A DNA stretch of 64,000 nucleotides from Aequorivita marisscotiae (GCF_029814825.1 NZ_CP122379.1:248001-312000), one strand, 5' to 3'. Shown: positions 1 through 8,357, counted from the stretch's first letter. Translations and numbers: made by a program. The notes: a model not told the origin generated them from the sequence alone.

Positions 1-42
1 TACCACATCTGAGTTATATTTTAATTGAGTTGCATTATTCAT
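1..42 (-). CDS. Possible 5' end of a gene running off the left edge
   Basis: An ATG on the minus strand at 42-40 opens a frame of 14 codons (MNNATQLKYNSDVV) with no stop before the window edge. Nothing in so short a piece identifies a family. It would be divergent from rarA, leaving about 90 bases for two promoters. It could equally be a chance open frame. Confidence 0.3.
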   Translation of the reverse strand, partial: MNNATQLKYNSDVV

Positions 43-132
43 AGCAAAGTGATTACAAAAAACAATCCCTAAATCAAATTTATGATAAATTGTCAGTGAA
101 ACCGATTTATTAATGTTGTAATTTTGAAAACC

Positions 133-1410
133 ATGAATACACCCCTCGCCGAACGCATCCGTCCTACCACTTTAGAAGGTTATTTGAGCCAGCAACATTT
201 GGTGGGTCCAAAAGGTTCACTTACCTCGCAATTAAACACAGGAATGATACCTTCCATAATTTTATGGGGGCCACCGGGTACAGGAAAAACCACGCTTGCA
301 AATATAATTGCCAATGAAAGCGGCAGACCATTTTATACTTTAAGTGCTGTAGATAGCGGCGTTGCAGCAGTACGTGAAGTAATTGAAAAAGCGAAAAAAA
401 GCGATACCTTATTTTCAACTAAAAATCCTATTCTTTTTATTGACGAAATTCATCGCTTCAGCAAATCGCAACAAGATTCGCTGTTGGGAGCTGTAGAAAA
501 AGGTTGGATAACGTTAATTGGCGCTACTACAGAAAATCCAAGTTTTGAAGTAATTCCTGCACTGTTATCGCGCTGTCAGGTTTATGTTCTCGAATCGTTC
601 AGTCGGGAAGACATGGAATCTTTACTAAAACGGGCATTACAGAAAGACGAAATTCTATCGGAAAAGAATGTAACTTTAAATGAAACCGAAGCTCTCATAA
701 GACTTTCGGGAGGCGATGCCCGAAAACTATTGAATATTTTAGAATTGGTAGTACTTTCTGAAAAATCTGAAAAAATAAATATCACCAACGAACTGGTAAT
801 GCAAAAAGCACAAAAGAATACAGTGCTTTATGACAAAACTGGCGAACAACATTACGATATTATTTCGGCATTTATAAAATCCATTAGAGGTAGTGACCCC
901 AATGCCGCTGTTTATTGGTTAGCTCGAATGATAGAAGGAGGCGAAGACATAAAGTTTATTGCTCGAAGATTGGTTATTTTGGCTTCCGAAGATATAGGCC
1001 TTGCAAATCCGAACGCTCTTTTACTTGCAAATAGTACGTTTCAGGCAGTAACAACAATTGGATACCCAGAGGCGCGAATAATTTTAAGCCAATGCACAAT
1101 TTATTTAGCCACTTCGCCTAAAAGCAATGCTGCCTACAAAGCCATAGGCGAAGCACAACAACTAGTAAGACAAACCGGCGATCTGTCCGTTCCCCTATCA
1201 GTTCGGAATGCGCCCACAAAGCTTATGAAGCAATTGGGGTACGGCAAAGAATACGAGTATGCACATAATTACGAAGGCAACTTTGTACCGCACGAATTTT
1301 TACCTGAAGAAATTAAAGGCAGTACTTTTTACAAACCTGGCAACAATCCGAAGGAAAATAGCCTTAAGGCTTATTTAAAAAATCTTTGGAAGGACAAATA
1401 CGATTTTTAA
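133..1410 (+). CDS. rarA: Replication-associated recombination protein A (RarA/MgsA), AAA+ ATPase
   Basis: RarA is a clamp-loader-like AAA+ ATPase that acts at stalled replication forks. The 425-residue product has Walker A GPPGTGKT at residues 46-53, Walker B with FIDEIHRF near 105, and sensor GATTENPS near 137. The C-terminal half is the RarA tetramerisation region (for example GGDARKLLN, and the EDIGLANP stretch). Length is normal for the family. A TTG three codons upstream (124) is in frame, but the ATG at 133 gives the usual N-terminus [20 protein letters not shown] box (119-126) lies just ahead, so the mRNA may be nearly leaderless. The stop overlaps the convergent gene by 4 bases. Confidence 0.95.
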   Translation: MNTPLAERIRPTTLEGYLSQQHLVGPKGSLTSQLNTGMIPSIILWGPPGTGKTTLANIIANESGRPFYTLSAVDSGVAAVREVIEKAKKSDTLFSTKNPILFIDEIHRFSKSQQDSLLGAVEKGWITLIGATTENPSFEVIPALLSRCQVYVLESFSREDMESLLKRALQKDEILSEKNVTLNETEALIRLSGGDARKLLNILELVVLSEKSEKINITNELVMQKAQKNTVLYDKTGEQHYDIISAFIKSIRGSDPNAAVYWLARMIEGGEDIKFIARRLVILASEDIGLANPNALLLANSTFQAVTTIGYPEARIILSQCTIYLATSPKSNAAYKAIGEAQQLVRQTGDLSVPLSVRNAPTKLMKQLGYGKEYEYAHNYEGNFVPHEFLPEEIKGSTFYKPGNNPKENSLKAYLKNLWKDKYDF

Positions 1411-2192
1411 TTTTGAAAAAAGTACACAGTTGCTGTAGAACCATCGTTTATCGTTAGGTTTCCGGCTGCATCAAAAGACGCGTCCGATACTTTGCCGGCG
1501 GTATCCATGTATTTAACAACTTTCTCCATCAGTATTATTTTTCCCTTTAAAAGAAGTCCGTCTTCTGCAGCGGGCGATTCTTCGTATAAGGAATACCCTT
1601 CGGTTGTTTTTCTCAGTAAAAACGTTTTACCCGAATTTGAATAATTAGAAAATTTAGCGGAAGGTAAGTTATCTTCAGAAATAGCAGACGGATCAATTTT
1701 TACAGGCGTATCTACTTTTGTAGTAACGGTGTAACGAGTAGTAGTTTTAGAAGGATTTTGCAAGGCTATATTCTTTTGTTCTACACGCAACGCTTCAATG
1801 CTATTAAATGCTTTCCGAAGCGCGTCCTGATAGGTTTTATCGTATTCTTTATATTTACTTTTTCCCACTTGGCTTCTGTAGATTTCATTCGCATCGCAAT
1901 CTTTCAAAACAATCTGAAGTTTTGTTCCAAACAGCGTTTTTAGCTCTTCCACATTTGCATAAAGTCCGTCGCAACGATTGGCATTGGGGGCTGCATTTGC
2001 CATATAGGCATTAAACCCGTATTTTTCAAAGTAGAATTTGGTCATTGTATTTAACTTATACTCATCATTACCCTTTAAAAAATCATATTGTTGTGGCACA
2101 ACAACATAGCTGTAATCGCTCAAATTTGTACGCTGCGAAAAAATATTTGTAGAGATAAGTAAAGCGATGGCTAAAAGTAAATATGGTCTCAT
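1407..2192 (-). CDS. Exported hypothetical protein of a three-gene envelope operon
   Basis: No family recognised with certainty. The 261-residue product begins with a hydrophobic signal peptide (LLLAIALLISTNIFSQ) ending near residue 19, so it is exported. The mature part has a hydrophilic N-terminal half (DYSYVVVPQQYDFLKG) and a C-terminal region rich in short beta-like segments. Its ATG overlaps the stop of the upstream barrel gene by 4 bases (ATGA), so the two are translationally coupled. This implies a shared envelope role, probably as a periplasmic or surface-associated partner of the barrel. It resembles conserved flavobacterial proteins of unknown function. Confidence 0.7.
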   Translation of the reverse strand: MRPYLLLAIALLISTNIFSQRTNLSDYSYVVVPQQYDFLKGNDEYKLNTMTKFYFEKYGFNAYMANAAPNANRCDGLYANVEELKTLFGTKLQIVLKDCDANEIYRSQVGKSKYKEYDKTYQDALRKAFNSIEALRVEQKNIALQNPSKTTTRYTVTTKVDTPVKIDPSAISEDNLPSAKFSNYSNSGKTFLLRKTTEGYSLYEESPAAEDGLLLKGKIILMEKVVKYMDTAGKVSDASFDAAGNLTINDGSTATVYFFQN

Positions 2193-3604
2193 TCTTCGTC
2201 GATTATTATATTAAATCCTAGTTGTAAAGATACACTTTTTGCTTTGGCCAAATTACCGTAGCTCATAAGATTATCTGCCGCAAGATATAAATTAACGATA
2301 CCTATATCTGCCGAAACGCCCAGCCCTACATTTGTATACGAATACGAATCTACCGTATAGGTTGCCTTTGCAGAAAGAAAATTGGTAAACCTTCTATGAT
2401 AAAAAAGGGTTCCTGCCAGCTGTGGGCCCTGCGGTCTAAAAATAGAATACAGCTGCAATCCCACGTTTTGTTTATGAAGTTGCCCTCCTCCCATATTTAA
2501 ACAATCGCAGGCACCAGAGCTATTAAACCGGCCAAAACCGAAATTTATTGCTGCGTTTAGCTTTAAGGGTCTAAATTGGGTGTATGCATTATTGAGTGTA
2601 TCAACATCAATTTCTCGTTTTACTTCATCTTCAAGATTGTCATAATACGGAAAAGTGGACTCACCTTCGCTTAACGGTGGAAAAATAAGGTTTATACCGT
2701 CCAAAGTATAGGTTCCATGGGCACGATAGGTTTCTACATCCTTTGTATGGAAAATAGCGCCTACATCCAATGCACTGGCCGAAATTGTCCAAGCTTCGCC
2801 TATTTCGTACGAGAAGCCCAAATCTACCCCTACGCCCAGATTTCCTCCCAATAAACTTCTACCTAAAATTTCACTGGTAACCTGCGACGAATTATCTAAA
2901 TCGCGCAACGGCGCATAGCCAGATGTTTCAACGGTTACATCGGCATTTTGAACTATGTGCTCGTAAATATTTTCTGAATCAGCACCGCCCAATCTCGTGG
3001 TAAAAGTTCCTGAATTATTTACGCTCCGAAAGCTAAACATGCTGGAATATATTTTAAGTCGTGCGCCCACCGTTAGCCTATCGCTTATTTGTTTATTGGC
3101 TCCAAAATGAAACACAGTTGTTAAATCGCCTGTCGTGCTAATTTCACCTAGATTAAAAGGATAATCCAGATAGTCGCGATTGCCTTCCCACGCTAATATT
3201 GCTAAGTCTTTGGGGAAATATGTTATAAAATCCAGCTCTTCATAAATACCCCCAGAAAAGTAAATATTGTTTTTTGCACGCCATCCAATATTTATAAGTT
3301 CCAATTGTACCGTGGCGGTAAAAAAATCTGAATTTTTCATTTCAAAAATCTTTTCACGAATGCGGACGTTAATATCGTCGTTCCCCTCCTTAAAAATATC
3401 GTAAGCAGTAACGCCAGAAGCCCCGCCATTAAAATGAATTTGCGATAAAAAGGGAATTCCAAAATGTTTTTTCTGAATTACTTTGCTACCGGGATTTAGC
3501 AACAACGATTGAGGAATATCGTCAAAACCGTAAAGTATTTGCTTATTTTGTGAAATAGCAAAATAGCCCACGAAACATAAAAATAGGGTAAAGAAATAGC
3601 GCAT
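2189..3604 (-). CDS. Outer-membrane beta-barrel protein, DUF5723-like
   Basis: The 471-residue protein has a signal peptide (FFTLFLCFVGYFAISQ) and then alternating amphipathic strands typical of a Bacteroidota outer-membrane barrel. It starts with the NPGSKVIQKKHFGIPFLSQ type of opening seen in PorP-like and DUF5723 proteins. A cysteine pair (CDCLNMGGG) sits in a likely loop near residue 367. The C-terminus ends in barrel-like strands (YLAADNLMSYG, VSLQLGFNIII). It lies 3 bases after a lipoprotein gene and overlaps the exported gene that follows, so the three are one transcription unit. The substrate is unknown. The barrel call is firm, the family name less so. Confidence 0.75.
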   Translation of the reverse strand: MRYFFTLFLCFVGYFAISQNKQILYGFDDIPQSLLLNPGSKVIQKKHFGIPFLSQIHFNGGASGVTAYDIFKEGNDDINVRIREKIFEMKNSDFFTATVQLELINIGWRAKNNIYFSGGIYEELDFITYFPKDLAILAWEGNRDYLDYPFNLGEISTTGDLTTVFHFGANKQISDRLTVGARLKIYSSMFSFRSVNNSGTFTTRLGGADSENIYEHIVQNADVTVETSGYAPLRDLDNSSQVTSEILGRSLLGGNLGVGVDLGFSYEIGEAWTISASALDVGAIFHTKDVETYRAHGTYTLDGINLIFPPLSEGESTFPYYDNLEDEVKREIDVDTLNNAYTQFRPLKLNAAINFGFGRFNSSGACDCLNMGGGQLHKQNVGLQLYSIFRPQGPQLAGTLFYHRRFTNFLSAKATYTVDSYSYTNVGLGVSADIGIVNLYLAADNLMSYGNLAKAKSVSLQLGFNIIIDEE

Positions 3605-3607
3605 GGT

Positions 3608-4153
3608 TTAGTTTTCCAGATAGTAGGTTGTCTTGGATTTCAAATTTAAGCTGCCTTCCAGATTTTCGTTAGATGAATCTATCGTAACACTTACCACGAC
3701 TTTATTAGCTTGTGTTAGTCGCAGTACATCTTCTCCTTCAACAATTTGGGTGTATTCGGTAATTACCGGCGCCGAAACAGCCCCCTCAAGCACAGGGGTA
3801 CCGGCGACGTACGCCGTATCGTTGGCTTCACTTAAAAATTGAAAATCTACTTCAAAATTTCGTGGAATACTATTGGTAAACTTAAAATAGAAGTCGGCTT
3901 TTTTTAAATTTTCTTGAAGATTGCTGTCATCCAGAAACCGAATTTCGGTGGTATCTCTAACTGTAAAAACCGGGTTTGAAGTTAATGAGTCATAAAAACG
4001 ATTGGCTTCAATATTAAAGTATATTAAGTCCAATTCCATTACGGGAGTTAGAGCAATATCTTCCGCCTGATCAAAATCGGTATCTTTTACACAAGCCGTA
4101 AACAACGCGCATGCGAGTAGTAAAATTATAACGTTATGGGATAATCTGTTCAT
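3608..4153 (-). CDS. Lipoprotein, first gene of the envelope operon
   Basis: A 181-residue protein with a lipoprotein signal: a hydrophobic stretch (VIILLLACALFTAC) ends in a lipobox whose cysteine is near residue 21. It is therefore probably anchored to a membrane, perhaps the outer one. The mature part is acidic and looks beta-rich (TDFDQAEDIALTPVMELDL near its start), with no enzymatic motif. It is followed 3 bases later by the DUF5723-like barrel gene. I infer an accessory lipoprotein of that barrel; no function is assigned. Confidence 0.75.
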   Translation of the reverse strand: MNRLSHNVIILLLACALFTACVKDTDFDQAEDIALTPVMELDLIYFNIEANRFYDSLTSNPVFTVRDTTEIRFLDDSNLQENLKKADFYFKFTNSIPRNFEVDFQFLSEANDTAYVAGTPVLEGAVSAPVITEYTQIVEGEDVLRLTQANKVVVSVTIDSSNENLEGSLNLKSKTTYYLEN

Positions 4154-4202
4154 AATTGGGGATAAAGTGCTAATTATAAACGACTATTGGTAAAGAATAT
4201 TA

Positions 4203-4892
4203 TTACAGATGGTTTTTTATTTCAGAAAGTTCGTTGATTGCAAAACTTGCAATTGAAACATTTTCCTTTCTGTAATTAAAAAATAGGGTGTGCATACCGG
4301 CGTTTTTGGCTCCCAAAATATCTGCTTCAAAACTATCGCCAATCATTATACTGCTTTTCGAATTAACCGCAGCCTTGGTTAGGGCAGTTTCAAAAATAAC
4401 CGGGTGCGGCTTTTTTAAACCTGTTTCCTCGGAAGTTGTAACTGTGTTAAAATATTGTTTTATGCCACTATTTTTAAGCTTTAAATGCTGCACTTCTTCA
4501 AATCCATTTGTTATAATATGCAGTTTATATTTAGGCGAAAGATACTCCAGAATTTCTATTGCACCCATAAAAAGATGGTTGTCCACAGGAAGTTCCTCTA
4601 TATAGCAATGCGCCAAAGAGTCTATAGTTTCCAAAGGAAATTTTAGTTTAAAAGTTGCGAAGGTTTCGGTTAAGCGTCCACGTCGCAATTCTTCTTTTGA
4701 AACTCTATCTTCGCGATATTTTTTCCAGTATTGAAGATTTATCGGTTCGTAAACCTTCAGAAAATCAGCCAAAGGCAATTCAATTTTATGCTTTTGAAAT
4801 ACTCTTTGAAACGCCAAACCAGAATTTCGGTCAAAATCCCAAAGTGTGTGGTCAAGGTCAAAAAAAACGTCTGTAATACCGCTATACTGCAT
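4203..4892 (-). CDS. yjjG: YjjG-family HAD hydrolase, likely pyrimidine nucleotide 5'-nucleotidase
   Basis: HAD-superfamily phosphatase of 229 residues. Motif I is DLDHTLWDFD (nucleophile Asp near residue 12), motif II is TNGFEE, motif III uses the lysines in GLKKPHP, and motif IV is GDSFEADILGA. The long alpha-helical cap between motifs I and II and the LWDF signature match YjjG-type noncanonical pyrimidine nucleotidases, which remove unusual nucleoside monophosphates. The start overlaps the end of the upstream gene by 11 bases, implying cotranscription with the deacetylase-like gene. Substrate assignment is by family only. Confidence 0.85.
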   Translation of the reverse strand: MQYSGITDVFFDLDHTLWDFDRNSGLAFQRVFQKHKIELPLADFLKVYEPINLQYWKKYREDRVSKEELRRGRLTETFATFKLKFPLETIDSLAHCYIEELPVDNHLFMGAIEILEYLSPKYKLHIITNGFEEVQHLKLKNSGIKQYFNTVTTSEETGLKKPHPVIFETALTKAAVNSKSSIMIGDSFEADILGAKNAGMHTLFFNYRKENVSIASFAINELSEIKNHL

Positions 4893-6177
4893 ATTTCTGT
4901 AGTTTTTCTGAAAAGATAGCGCGCCAAACTTTGTTGTTTGCTTCAGAAGAAAAATCCTTATTTGAAAAAATCATGGTAAAAGTACCGTTTACCTTTTCAA
5001 CTTCGGCAATAGTTTGCCCAACAATTTTGTCAATATCCGAAGCGTACTTCTTTTGAAATGCAAAAGTTGTCATAGCCGCCGGATGCACTACCAATGGGGT
5101 TTTAATTTCAAAATCTAAATCGTAAAAAAGAAAAGGAGTGCAAGTTCCGGCCCTAAAGCCTATGGTATCGCGAAAAACCATCGTAAAATCTCGATACACC
5201 TCCAACTCTACCAAATGCCGGTAAATATCGGGTAAATTCACTAAAAATTCAGAATTCATAGAACTGTCCAACGCACGGTTTGTTATTTCTTCCATTCTGC
5301 GTTTTTCAGTTTTTAAAACATTGTAATTTTTTAGGGCATTGTACGAAAAAATAAGGCCCACATCCTTATAATCAGACACATATTTAATGAGTAATTTAAA
5401 CTTTTGCCTGTGCGTGTTCATACTTTCATTAAATGACAAAGCATTGCCCAATAGGAAAAAAACGGTTAGTTTAAAATTACTGCGATTTGCAATATTTATC
5501 ATCCACTTAAAAGTGTCTATCGGATCGCGTTTATATCCTATTAATACCTGGGTTCGGCTAATTATTTCTCTAAATTTTCCCCGAGCCAGACTGTGGAAAT
5601 AACCCACCAAGGACCGAAAAAACCCCTTTTGCTTATAAGCATAAGGTTGGGCTGCTTTAATTACAGGATGGATTGCTATCTTTTTTGCAGGAAAATTAAT
5701 TTCTGGAAAAGCAGATAAAAGTTTCTCTTTAAAAATGTAAGCCCAGATATCTACAATGGGCTGCTGTAAAAACCCTTCTTTATACGCCAGACTTTCGGAA
5801 GCCATAAAGCGTCCCTTTTCATCTTTAACGTGGGGTAAATACTCTTCATAGCGGGTTAGCATAAAAAAGCTGGCTGCAAAAATATCAAAAGGCAGGGTGC
5901 TAATGTTAGATACTGAAAAAAAACCGTATGTATTGTTCCATTTTTTTACCGTAACCTCGATAGCTTCCAGTCCTTGCTGTTCCAAAAGACCATCGCTTTG
6001 AAAGAACATTTCGTTCCCGAGCGGCTTTTTACCGTATGATATTTTTGGACCTGTATGTGCTATAAATTCATCGATTACCGAGGTAAAAATTACATCGATA
6101 CCCAAAATACGCAGACAGATGTGCTTAAAAATATAAGAAATTCGGGGCGTAAGTTTTTGGGTGTAGATTAATAGCAT
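4882..6177 (-). CDS. Polysaccharide-deacetylase-like protein (DUF7033 type)
   Basis: 431 residues without a signal peptide. The N-terminal part (CLRILGIDVIFTSVIDEF, then PFDIFAASFFMLTRYEEY) resembles the DUF7033 domain found before polysaccharide deacetylase domains in Bacteroidota. The C-terminal half has the barrel-like pattern of that fold (GLIFSYNALKNYN, FRAGTCTPFLFYDLD, PLVVHPAAMT). I do not find the classical NodB TFDDG motif; the corresponding place reads VFFLLGN/VGLIFSY. The catalytic metal site may be missing or strongly altered. Wall or polysaccharide modification is an inference. It overlaps the YjjG gene by 11 bases and follows radC by 6 bases. Confidence 0.6.
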   Translation of the reverse strand: MLLIYTQKLTPRISYIFKHICLRILGIDVIFTSVIDEFIAHTGPKISYGKKPLGNEMFFQSDGLLEQQGLEAIEVTVKKWNNTYGFFSVSNISTLPFDIFAASFFMLTRYEEYLPHVKDEKGRFMASESLAYKEGFLQQPIVDIWAYIFKEKLLSAFPEINFPAKKIAIHPVIKAAQPYAYKQKGFFRSLVGYFHSLARGKFREIISRTQVLIGYKRDPIDTFKWMINIANRSNFKLTVFFLLGNALSFNESMNTHRQKFKLLIKYVSDYKDVGLIFSYNALKNYNVLKTEKRRMEEITNRALDSSMNSEFLVNLPDIYRHLVELEVYRDFTMVFRDTIGFRAGTCTPFLFYDLDFEIKTPLVVHPAAMTTFAFQKKYASDIDKIVGQTIAEVEKVNGTFTMIFSNKDFSSEANNKVWRAIFSEKLQKYAV

Positions 6178-6183
6178 AGCAGA

Positions 6184-6879
6184 TTACAGCATATTTTCAT
6201 CGGCAAAGCTAAAGTACGCTTTTTCGGTAATTATAAGGTGGTCTAACACTTTAATGTCTAAACTGTCTCCCGCCGTTTTTAATTTTCTAGTAAGCTGAAT
6301 ATCGGCCTGGCTGGGTTTTAAAGTTCCCGAAGGATGGTTGTGGGCCAAGATAATGCCCACAGCTCCAAGCTGTAAAGCTTCTTTAAACGCCAAACGCACA
6401 TCTACAATTGTGCCCGTAATACCGCCTTTGCTTAGTTGTGCACTTTTAATGATTTTATTTGAATTGTTTAAATACAGTATCCAAAATTCCTCGTGAGGCA
6501 GCTCTCCGATTATGGGTTGTACATATTCGAAAACTGAATTGCTGGAGGTAATTTTTTTTCGTTCCAATGCCTCTCCCGCTCTTCTGCGTCGGCCAAGCTC
6601 CATAGCCGCTACAATACATATGGCCTTTGCTTGGCCTATCCCTTTAAATTGCATTAATTCAGAGATTGAACGCCTCCCGAGTTCGCTTAAATTATTACTG
6701 ACTGATGATAAAATTCGCTGACTTAACGAAACGGCGCTTTCCTCGCGATTGCCCGAACCAATTAAAATAGCAATAAGTTCTGCGTTGCTTAAGGCTATAT
6801 GCCCTTTAAGTAGCATTTTTTCGCGGGGCCGATCGTCTTCGTTCCAATTTTTTATGGAAAAGGAGTGATTTTCTTCCAT
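6184..6879 (-). CDS. radC: RadC/YicR family JAB-domain protein
   Basis: 231 residues: an N-terminal UPF0758 helix-hairpin-helix part (KGIGQAKAICIVAAMELGRR near residues 74-93), then a JAB/MPN domain with the metal-binding HNHPSG motif and the downstream SxxDxxLT-like QADIQLTRKL. The family was named for a radiation phenotype now doubted; the JAB fold suggests a metalloprotease or hydrolase, but no substrate is established. Full length. It heads the operon radC - deacetylase-like - yjjG, with a 133-base gap to the divergent DUF1569 gene. Confidence 0.92.
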   Translation of the reverse strand: MEENHSFSIKNWNEDDRPREKMLLKGHIALSNAELIAILIGSGNREESAVSLSQRILSSVSNNLSELGRRSISELMQFKGIGQAKAICIVAAMELGRRRRAGEALERKKITSSNSVFEYVQPIIGELPHEEFWILYLNNSNKIIKSAQLSKGGITGTIVDVRLAFKEALQLGAVGIILAHNHPSGTLKPSQADIQLTRKLKTAGDSLDIKVLDHLIITEKAYFSFADENML

Positions 6880-7012
6880 GGTTTTTTGCGTTTCCTTAAA
6901 GATAATAAGGAATGGGGAATTGGCATAAAGTTTTGAAAATAATCTTTTTAGGCATTAATAAATGGCGATTATTCAATAAATTTATAGTTTCCAATTCGTT
7001 AATGGCCAAAAA

Positions 7013-7456
7013 ATGAAATCGCTTTTTGATACTGAAACTTTATTAGAAATTAGAAAAAGACTAAACGCTCTTACTGAAAATTCTGAAAAACATTGGGGTA
7101 AAATGTCCGTAGGGCAGATGCTTCACCACTGTCAAGGACCATTGAATATTATGTTAGAAAAGAAAGATTATGGTATTCGTTCCAATTTTTTAGCCACCTT
7201 ATTCTTTAAAAAGATGCTATATAACGACTCACCATTTAAGAAAAGTTTACCTACCGCCAGATTCTTAAAAGAAACTGAACCTAGAAATTTTACGAACGAG
7301 AAAACAAAACTCATTGCACTTTTAGACGAATTTGAAAGCAAGCGCACACAAGAAGAATGGAACGCACATCCTGGTTTTGGTTATTTTACAAAACAGCAAT
7401 GGGGCCAAATGCAATACAAGCATTTAGATCATCATTTAAAGCAGTTTGGAGAATAG
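7013..7456 (+). CDS. DUF1569 (DinB-like) protein
   Basis: 147 residues. The opening SLFDTETLLEIRKRLNALT, followed by HWGKMSVGQMLHHCQGPL and the C-terminal HPGFGYFTKQQWGQMQYKHLDHHLKQFG, is the DUF1569 pattern. The conserved histidines (MLHHC, KHLDHHL) resemble the metal site of the DinB four-helix bundle. Biochemical role unknown; DinB-fold relatives include thiol transferases. It is a single-gene unit on the plus strand, divergent from radC. Confidence 0.85.
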   Translation: MKSLFDTETLLEIRKRLNALTENSEKHWGKMSVGQMLHHCQGPLNIMLEKKDYGIRSNFLATLFFKKMLYNDSPFKKSLPTARFLKETEPRNFTNEKTKLIALLDEFESKRTQEEWNAHPGFGYFTKQQWGQMQYKHLDHHLKQFGE

Positions 7457-7689
7457 TTAAACGTAATTTTCATTTTGTTTTTGTAGTCAATCCAACATTT
7501 TTATAGCGCTGCTATGAGTCCTATTTTAGAAGTTGAATAAAACAGGATTCCCGGACGAGCCCAATCACCAAACAATCCACGAATGGGAGTACCTGCGGTG
7601 ATCCCTCAAAGCTCCGCTTTGAAAATGAAAAGGCAGAAAAAAGTTTTTTGAGCAAGCTCAAAACTTTTTTCTGCCTTTTCATTTATTCG
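7457..7689. other. Non-coding stretch with several palindromes downstream of tRNA-Arg
   Basis: No convincing gene. It holds a short hairpin (ATAGC/GCTAT near 7502-7515), an imperfect inverted repeat pairing GTCCTATTTTA with TAAAACAGGAT (about 7518-7553), a perfect small hairpin CAAAGC-tcc-GCTTTG (7608-7622) and the large hairpin listed separately. On the minus strand all of these lie downstream of the tRNA. Confidence 0.6.
7623..7684 (-). terminator. Large inverted repeat 6 bases past the tRNA-Arg 3' end
   Basis: The left arm (7623-7653) and right arm (7656-7684) are complementary over 29 pairs with a two-T bulge and a two-base loop; the core is GGCAGAAAAAAG / CTTTTTTCTGCC. Its place directly after the tRNA 3' end suggests a terminator or processing structure. 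No long T tail follows on the minus strand, so it could also be a mobile palindromic repeat. Confidence 0.6.
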
Positions 7690-7763
7690 TGACCGCGGAG
7701 GGATTCAAACCCCCAACCCTCAGAGCCGAAATCTGATGCGCTATTCAGTTGCGCCACGCGGCC
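7690..7763 (-). tRNA. tRNA-Arg (anticodon TCG)
   Basis: Reading the minus strand from 7763, the acceptor stem GGCCGCG pairs with CGCGGTC. The D stem is GCGC/GCGC, the anticodon stem TCAGA/TCTGA encloses the loop TTTCGGC (anticodon TCG, reading CGA), and the T arm is GGGGGTTTGAATCCCTC. The discriminator is A and CCA is not encoded. All stems close. Its 5' 19 bases are also the last codons and stop of the GIY-YIG gene at 7745-8002. Confidence 0.93.
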
Positions 7764-8002
7764 AAATTTAAGTGCTTTCTTCTCCATCTTCTCCCTGCCG
7801 CACTCTTTAAATATCTTTCTCTATCTCTAGCCTCTTCTCTTGTTAAATATTCTTCCTTATGAATAATTATCCATGGCATAAATGCCTTTGTTGATTGTGT
7901 TTTTCCAGAATTATGCTGCCTTAATCGATGCTCACAATTAATTGTCATGCCAACATACATTCTATCAAACTTAACACTATAGAGAACGTAAATGTAAAAC
8001 AT
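7745..8002 (-). CDS. Small GIY-YIG nuclease-domain protein, copy 1, ending inside tRNA-Arg
   Basis: 85 residues from the ATG giving MFYIYVLYS. A GTG nine codons upstream (8029) is open, but that stretch is decayed tRNA T-arm sequence. The GIY-YIG core is visible: YIYVLY, then YVGMT, the catalytic Arg in HRLRQHNSG, and Glu in TREEARDRERYL. The C-terminal basic patch is AGRRWRRKH. Small stand-alone proteins of this class are annotated as putative endonucleases of unknown role. The last five sense codons (AAWRN) and the TGA are the tRNA's 5' 19 bases, so RNase P cleavage of the joint transcript would remove the stop codon. Identical to copy 2. Confidence 0.8.
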   Translation of the reverse strand: MFYIYVLYSVKFDRMYVGMTINCEHRLRQHNSGKTQSTKAFMPWIIIHKEEYLTREEARDRERYLKSAAGRRWRRKHLNLAAWRN

Positions 8003-8056
8003 TACTTCACATCTTTTCTGATAAACCACAACTCTCAGAGCCGAAATCTGATGCGC

Positions 8057-8096
8057 CCCGCCCGAGCCTAACTGACGTTTGTCACGTTCGGACGGG
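8057..8096 (-). repeat. 40-base hairpin inserted at the D loop of a tRNA-Arg fragment (unit 1)
   Basis: On the minus strand CCCGTCCGA pairs with TCGGGCGGG (one G-U), and an inner TGAC-AAAC-GTCA stem forms the tip. It separates the tRNA 5' part (GCGC plus D loop) from the rest of the D stem and the anticodon arm. The intact tRNA lacks it. The same hairpin recurs at 8412-8451. Confidence 0.8.
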
Positions 8097-8099
8097 TAT

Positions 8100-8357
8100 T
8101 CAGTTGCGCCACGCGGCCAAATTTAAGTGCTTTCTTCTCCATCTTCTCCCTGCCGCACTCTTTAAATATCTTTCTCTATCTCTAGCCTCTTCTCTTGTTA
8201 AATATTCTTCCTTATGAATAATTATCCATGGCATAAATGCCTTTGTTGATTGTGTTTTTCCAGAATTATGCTGCCTTAATCGATGCTCACAATTAATTGT
8301 CATGCCAACATACATTCTATCAAACTTAACACTATAGAGAACGTAAATGTAAAACAT
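8100..8357 (-). CDS. Small GIY-YIG nuclease-domain protein, copy 2
   Basis: Identical in sequence to the gene at 7745-8002 (85 residues; motifs YIYVLY, YVGMT, HRLRQHNSG, EEARDRE). Its last codons and stop again lie in a copy of the tRNA 5' end (8100-8118), but here the tRNA is interrupted by the 40-base hairpin and cannot mature. A GTG start at 8384 would add nine tRNA-derived residues. The perfect identity of the two units points to recent duplication, gene conversion, or possibly an assembly error. Confidence 0.75.
   Translation of the reverse strand: MFYIYVLYSVKFDRMYVGMTINCEHRLRQHNSGKTQSTKAFMPWIIIHKEEYLTREEARDRERYLKSAAGRRWRRKHLNLAAWRN

Noticed and set aside
1407..4153. PorP/SprF-type T9SS secretion unit
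   Set aside because: The barrel is PorP-like in style only; no large adhesin gene accompanies it and the sequence fits DUF5723 better.
8003..8029. GTG start extending the GIY-YIG protein by nine residues (MVYQKRCEV)
   Set aside because: That stretch is decayed tRNA T-arm sequence and the family normally begins at the MFYIYVLYS-like strand, so the ATG at 8002 is preferred.
8034..8118. A second and third functional tRNA-Arg gene
   Set aside because: The anticodon arm is present but the D arm is broken by the 40-base hairpin and the T and acceptor 3' strands are missing or decayed.
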